Below, in pieces: positions 58,801 to 64,000 of a stretch of 64,000 nt of DNA; position 1 is the first letter of the stretch, and each line of letters starts with the position of its first letter. Under the pieces are notes generated by a model. The model saw only the letters and a list, made by a program, of their open reading frames with translations. It was not told where the DNA came from and made no database searches. The stretch comes from Paralichthys olivaceus (Eukaryota; Chordata; Actinopteri; Pleuronectiformes; Paralichthyidae). The stretch is from positions 11,752,001-11,816,000 of the forward strand of contig NC_091114.1 in assembly GCF_024713975.1 (NCBI RefSeq). Direction: 5' to 3'. Made by a program: the position numbers and the translations under genes.

Positions 58801-61436
58801 AACTTCTCTGTTAAGAACCTCCGATGTGTGGTATTCTCTCCTCCTACCTGTTAACTCGCTATGGTCTGTTCACACTTCGAAGCTGTGGGCCTGTCTGTGT
58901 CTGGAGCTGTTCTGCCGAGCAGATGAGCTAGATTTGGCCCGTCGCACACATTTTAACATTCCTCGTCATGGCCAGCAGCTTCGTCCAGCCATGAGCGGAG
59001 CGGAGCAGGACGGAGACAAACATTTTAAAACTCAAATCGCTCTACGACTTCCCGATGACTTCAAAAGTTGTGCTTTTTACATAAACAAACAACGCAAAGA
59101 GAGTTTTATATCTGGGTGATAGTCGCTGGGAAGATTTCCCAGGGTTCTCCGCTGCAACTCTGCTTCAAGACGCGGAGCCTTTAAATAAATACGATCAATT
59201 ATATGAGCCCTCTCTTACAGCCCGCGTGTTTGAAGTCAAACCAAGGCACCTGTTGGTGCATGTTACCACACTGACACCTTTGTTAATTTGCAATTGTCCT
59301 CAGCCGGTCAGAAATACAACACTGGGTGAGAAGAGAGAGGCTACGTATGCGGTCTGTATTCCCAAACTGCATTCCTCTCCGCACAGTTGTGTGTGTGTGT
59401 GTGTGTGTGTTATTCCACATGGAGCAGATTCCAGGAGCTCGCTTTTAGGTGTAATAATCTAATTTTAGTGGGGCAGCCCAGGAGGTGGAAGCAACAGACA
59501 CACAAGCACAAAATGGATTATCGCTGCCTGTATCCTTAGATAAAGGCCTCTGTCCTTCAAGCTCGCATCACCATCAAACCTGGTGAACGTTCGGGGGGGC
59601 CCCTGGGGGCCAACTGCACCTCCACGGGTACACGCACTCTGCACCTCTGCCTCTGCGTTGACCCATGAGCGCTGCTTGCTTCCTTTTTTTTTTTGAATAA
59701 GAAAACACATGTCACCCACTTGATATTTAAGTTTCCTGTCCACCCCCCTCCTCCTCCCACTCCACCTCCTCCACCTCCTCCTCCTCTTTATAGCCTCATA
59801 CAAGTTGGCAGGAGTCTTTCTCTCTTTCTTTCTTTTCTGCGCGGCCCCAGCTTCACATGTTGATATTGAAAAACAGATGGAAATGAAATCATTGTGATCC
59901 TGGGCTCCAGCCGCGCCAAAGACAACCTCGGGCGTGATGGAAATAAAAGTGAGGCCTCTGGTTGTGACAATTAAATCCACACTGTGTCACAGAGCAGGTT
60001 AATGATAATGAAGAAGAACAGGCGTCAACCAAAAATATGAAAAAAGATACAAAAGCTGTTATTATTTTATGTCTGTTTTGTAATTATTAAAAATAATCAT
60101 AGGATTATTAAGAGAAATACACAAAATAATGTTTTAATTGATTTCCACAAATGCATTAAAGGCCTCACATGCAAAATAAATAATCACCTTGACTAAATTG
60201 AAAGGAGTAAAAATATCTACTTAGAGAAACACTGTGTATTTTCTCTTGAATTCAAGAGCTGCAGAGGGAACTTAAGAAAACTAATTAACCGCACACAGAC
60301 TTTTTAAAAACACTAAACAGCCCGCAGGTTTTGCGGATGCTACGTTTACTGGAGCTGGGAATAATGATTCACGTTGCCACGGTTGATTATGCATGAAATG
60401 TTTGTCATGTTTAGTGTGATTACTTTGGCAGGAGTAGTAACAGACTAATTACAACCAATCCGCAGCTAATTGCTCTTATTAGGCAGCAGAGAGTCGACGA
60501 GCTCTCTGCTGCAGGGACAATAATATTTACAGAGTGAAGTTATTGCAGCTTAATCAAACGAGTTCAATCTGATTTTTTTTATTTATAAATAATAATTTTG
60601 ATAATTAGCTGCATGTGTTTGGATTTAGATGAAATTATTCCAAGATCACTGGAGCTCATTAAAAACCCTGATATTATCGAGCGAGGCTCAAAATTCGTGT
60701 TTTTGAATTTGGGCTTTCATTTGATCCACAACAGAAAGAAACAAAAGACCAAACTATGTTCTTACATTGTTAAATATGATTGATTACAATTGTCATAGTA
60801 AAGGTGGGATTATCCCGGCGGCAACACGCACTGACTGTGTGGGGAAATATCCGAGTTAAAACACAGCCCTGGTTTTTAAATTGAAAAAGTGAATTTTAAA
60901 TTAAAGCTTCTATCTTTTTTTAAGGGAATCCATTAACTAAGGTCATAAATGAAGCTTAAGTAAACGTATCGATTCGGCCCGAGGTTTAATAAGTTAAAAG
61001 TCTTGTTAAAAACATTATACTAAACTTCAAATTGCCTCTATATATTATATGAATTATTACAAGAAATAAGGACACTTGTTAGTTACAAAGTCTAAAGGCT
61101 GATTTTCTCAGGATAAGTTGAGCAGCAGTAACAGAACAAATGTCAGGACACTTCATCCATTTGTTAAATCAGGATACAAGATCCAAAACGCAGCTCATTC
61201 CTAAATGTTCCTGTAATTCTGTTTATTTCAACGCACATTCTGCTGCATTGATACGTGACTTTGAATTTCTGTTTTCAGTCACAACACCGCCGCTAAAATC
61301 ACACCCGCTGCGCCTCTTTACGCGCGACTCCAGCGCAGACATGAACTTCACCACCAGCACCCGAGCTTCTCCATGCGCCTGAGCCAAGAGGGAATATTTC
61401 AGAGAGGAGAGGATAAGATAAATCACCGGTTCTCAC
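55858..61436 (-). other. netrin upstream region / probable first intron
   Basis: No coding exon recognised. If the netrin leader exon is the one proposed near 61437, this is its first intron. Blocks near 57000-57200, 58230-58500 and 60350-60560 stand out as unique and balanced in composition against A/T-rich surroundings. A (GT)n run lies at 59386-59410. Confidence 0.35.
60350..60565. promoter_or_regulatory. Candidate enhancer-like conserved block upstream of netrin
   Basis: Dense short motifs in about 210 bp: TAATTA-class homeodomain cores (ACTAATTACAACC, GCAGCTAATTGC), ATGCATGAAAT, CCACGGTTGATTA and a perfect 'agagtcgacgagctctct' style inverted motif. The texture is that of a vertebrate developmental CNE. 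No alignment was possible. Confidence 0.4.
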
Positions 61437-61690
61437 CATGTGCCTCCCACTGATTCTCCTGCTCCTCAACGTCCTCTGCTCCCGCGGTGCCAGAGGCGCA
61501 GCAGCAGCAGCAGCAAGTGTCCGGGACATCTAGCTCCGGCTCGTCTGCAGAGGAAGGAGCGCAGTGAGAGTGTACCGAGAGGGGGCAACACGCGGGGTAG
61601 CGGAGGTGGGGGACGTGGTGAGGGAGACAAATTAACGGGATCAGCAGGGAGGAGGTGTCTCTTCTTATAACTGAACTGAGAGGAGAGAGA
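61437..61690 (-). other. Possible netrin 5' non-coding exon
   Basis: On the minus strand a CAG/CTG- and G/C-rich stretch ends in GGCACATG followed by a donor-like GTGAGAACCG (61436-61427). A leader exon is needed because the first coding netrin exon opens at an acceptor 10 bases before its ATG. The location is plausible but unproven, and the 5' limit is arbitrary. Confidence 0.3.
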
Positions 61691-62788
61691 GAGAGAAGAG
61701 CCACATCCTGTCTGACGCACGGCGCACCTCAGCCAAAGCGGCTCACATGGCACATCCACCGAAACACATCCATCACAGTAAAACTAGGACTCCATGAGAG
61801 TGGATGATGATGTTTTATTGAATTCAGGTTCAAAATATTTCCATGGCGCCTTTCTTTGATAACCGAAGACGATATAACCTGTCAACTAATTCGTCTTTTT
61901 GGATAAAAAATATTAAATGGGCCAGATCTATTTTCCAAAGAATGTCACGCGACAAAATGTTTCCCCAAAGTCCAATAATGTCATTTTCAATATGAATCTC
62001 CCATTGCACCAGTGAGGCACCTTGTATATGTCCAAATTATTATTTTTAAAGAAAATATACAGTTGAAGACATTTTAAGCATGTTCAAGTTCGAACTAATA
62101 TCTTTGAGAAGAACGTGTTCTCTGGTAATAGGGACATTTGTCCTTGAGTACAAGTTATTTAGTGGTTTATTTTATGTTTTTGTGCTATCCCTACAATATT
62201 ACTTTTTGTTACAACATTGTTTGACACCTAAACTTTGTCACTTTGCAGATGAAGACTTTACAAACAAAACGTATATGCACTTGTAAAAATTGTGCATTCA
62301 GGGTCATTTTCTGCAGTGAGCACTTCGAAGTAATTTATAAGGTTGACACATAAACTTCAAGTACATTCTACAAATAACAATACTTCAGTTTTGTTTGTTA
62401 ATGGTCAAAATTCATGCTCCCTCACTGTCAGCTTGTTCAAATATTAACAAGATAAAATTGCATGCACCAACAATAGTAATGCATCAGCATGAAATGTCTT
62501 TTTGTACATTTTACATTTTGATATTATTTTTAAATAAATATAATGGTAATTTTGCTTACTCCTATATGGCTATATAGCAACAATCAAAGTGAAAAGATTC
62601 CTTCCAAACCTGCTTATATAAATATATAAATGTGTATATGTGAAAATACTCTGCCTTGAATAATAACTTGATTCCGTTGTGTTATTTCCATTACCTGGCC
62701 AGAAATTCTTAAAATGACATAAACCATCTCTGCAGTTTTGAAAAAATCCTGAATTCTTTTCCCAACAGAGCAATTTAAAAACAATGAG
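61691..62788. other. Non-coding, nothing recognised
   Basis: A/T-rich sequence without a supported gene, RNA or repeat family on either strand. Confidence 0.4.
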
Positions 62789-62790
62789 AA

Positions 62791-62846
<56 letters not shown>
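62789..62846. repeat. (CA)n microsatellite
   Basis: About 28 uninterrupted CA dinucleotides. Confidence 0.98.
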
Positions 62847-62849
<3 letters not shown>

Positions 62850-64000
62850 CAGCAGAAAATATAGTGTCCTTGCATGATCCCAGTGCTCATGATAAGATAA
62901 ATATGTTTTCAGGACCTTTAATAAAAGATCTGGCAGCATATTAGTCACTTGACGATGAGCCGAGTGTCAGAATTTATCTCAAAATAGACCATTTAACTGT
63001 ATTTGTGGTTCCAGGCTCTGGAGAAAATACTAAATCAAATGGACTTTTTTAGTTTTTCCCTTTTTAAGAAAGGCAACTAGGATTTTAAAACTCAATTCCA
63101 CATTTCACGACTTGTTAGGGCATTGTTTTTACACCGTGCAGCTCCTCCACCTCAGTTTTATTACCACTGGCAGCCAAATTGAGGATCCAGCGAGAAGCCG
63201 GTCGCAGTAGCCTCGTCTCATATCGTCTAGGCAGAGAACTCACCCTCCAGTTTGCTCCAATTATCCCTCAGTGGAATAGGAATAATGGTTGAAGTTAATT
63301 GGCCGCAGTGGATCGTTCTCAGATGTGAGGCAAAACTGATACAGATGGAAATATAAGAGAGGATAGAGTCGGAGGGCGGAGGGAGGGAGAGAAGATGCTT
63401 GATTGGAGAGGAGGAAACTTTCCCAGAGAAAGCCATAAAACTGATTGATGACTTCCCTCGAGGAATGTTTCCCCAGGTGTGCTTTGTGTGTGTGTGTGTG
63501 TGCATGTGTGTCAAGTAGTTACAGTGCACTTAAGAAATGCTATCCTTGGACGCAGCACAAGTGCAATAAAGAAAATTGAGGGGTGAAACAGCACGTTTAT
63601 GCGTCAATATTGCACTTTGGCAGCATAAAAACAGAGACACAGGAGATTTCAGTGAGCCCGGATGGAGGCGGAGGTGCACTGGTACCATTTAGTGAATGAC
63701 TTCCATAACACAAATGCTAATTGATAACAGGAATCATCACTGAAGCCATATCAGAAAAATGTTTTAGTGCTTCATAAAACTCTACAGGTGGTCCCTGACA
63801 GGTGCTGCTCTGCCAATGTTTGAACCCTGCAGCGAAGAATGTGCCGAGAGACTCAAATCATAATAAACAAAACACTGACGGAGGTGTAATTATAAGAGTC
63901 AGCATCAAGCCACCATCGCAGAATAAGAGCAGATTTCACAATACCTGGGCGTCTAGTTGATGGATTAGCTGTAGTTAAACATTAAAGTGTTGCAACATGG
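62847..64000. other. Non-coding flank; candidate conserved block 63120-63480
   Basis: No gene is supported to the window end. The part 63120-63480 is balanced in composition and carries TTAATTGG, CAATTATCCC and GGAATAATGG-type cores, so it may be another regulatory block of the netrin locus. The rest is A/T-rich. Confidence 0.25.

Noticed and set aside
59465-59980. Minus-strand frame of 171 codons
   Set aside because: Contains a poly-Lys run from an A-tract and Arg/Trp low complexity; no splice or domain support.
61438-61534. Plus-strand ATG with a signal-peptide-like leader (MCLPLILLLLNVLCSRGARG...)
   Set aside because: Stops after about 31 codons with no donor continuing the frame; likely chance in a CTC/CAG-rich stretch.

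Overview
The window is vertebrate nuclear DNA, most likely from a percomorph (spiny-rayed) teleost. Evidence: genes split into many short exons with GT/AG introns, long (GT)n/(CA)n microsatellites, decayed L2-type LINE sequence, and dispersed repeats of types I know from percomorph genomes. Nothing prokaryotic, viral or CRISPR-like is visible. No search was run; names rest on reading translations and on joining exons so that reading frame is kept.

Layout. (1) 1-9030, + strand: the 3' two thirds of dishevelled dvl2, with the end of the DIX-DEP linker, PDZ, DEP and C-terminal tail. The DIX exons lie before base 1. (2) 10038-23190, + strand: complete acadvl, mitochondrial very-long-chain acyl-CoA dehydrogenase, 20 coding exons and 658 aa, behind a ZNF143/Staf-like promoter site. 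(3) 25405-26412, - strand: a single-exon rhodopsin-class GPCR resembling odorant receptor 131-2/GPR148. (4) 28920-30653, + strand: a PLAC8/cornifelin-family protein of 172 aa. (5) 31933-42548, + strand: an ABR/BCR-type Rho regulator (DH-PH-C2-RhoGAP), 22 exons and 811 aa. (6) 47763-55844, - strand: an unusual secreted netrin, 6 coding exons and 829 aa, with a further 8 kb of upstream sequence to the window end that holds candidate conserved non-coding blocks.

Relations. DVL2 and ACADVL are neighbours on human 17p13.1, and ABR (17p13.3) and NTN1 (17p13.1) lie on the same arm, so the window looks like a rearranged piece of that ancestral block. The genes do not form one pathway: Wnt signalling, fatty-acid oxidation, a chemosensory-type receptor, a cysteine-rich membrane-associated protein, Rho GTPase control and a guidance cue. 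All four spliced genes whose 5' end lies inside the window keep frame across every junction and end at a stop with no internal break, as does the visible part of dvl2, so all appear functional.

The most interesting object is the netrin. Its laminin N-terminal domain lacks a four-cysteine segment found in netrin-1 and carries about 185 extra, strongly basic residues just before the first EGF repeat. It also has a 71-residue tail after the NTR domain. Other items worth a look: a duplicated 250-bp block flanking two small acadvl exons, two abutting near-perfect palindromes at 27548-27632, long (GT)n tracts placed against 3' splice sites in two different genes, and three copies of one non-autonomous element, one reduced to a 99-bp hairpin.
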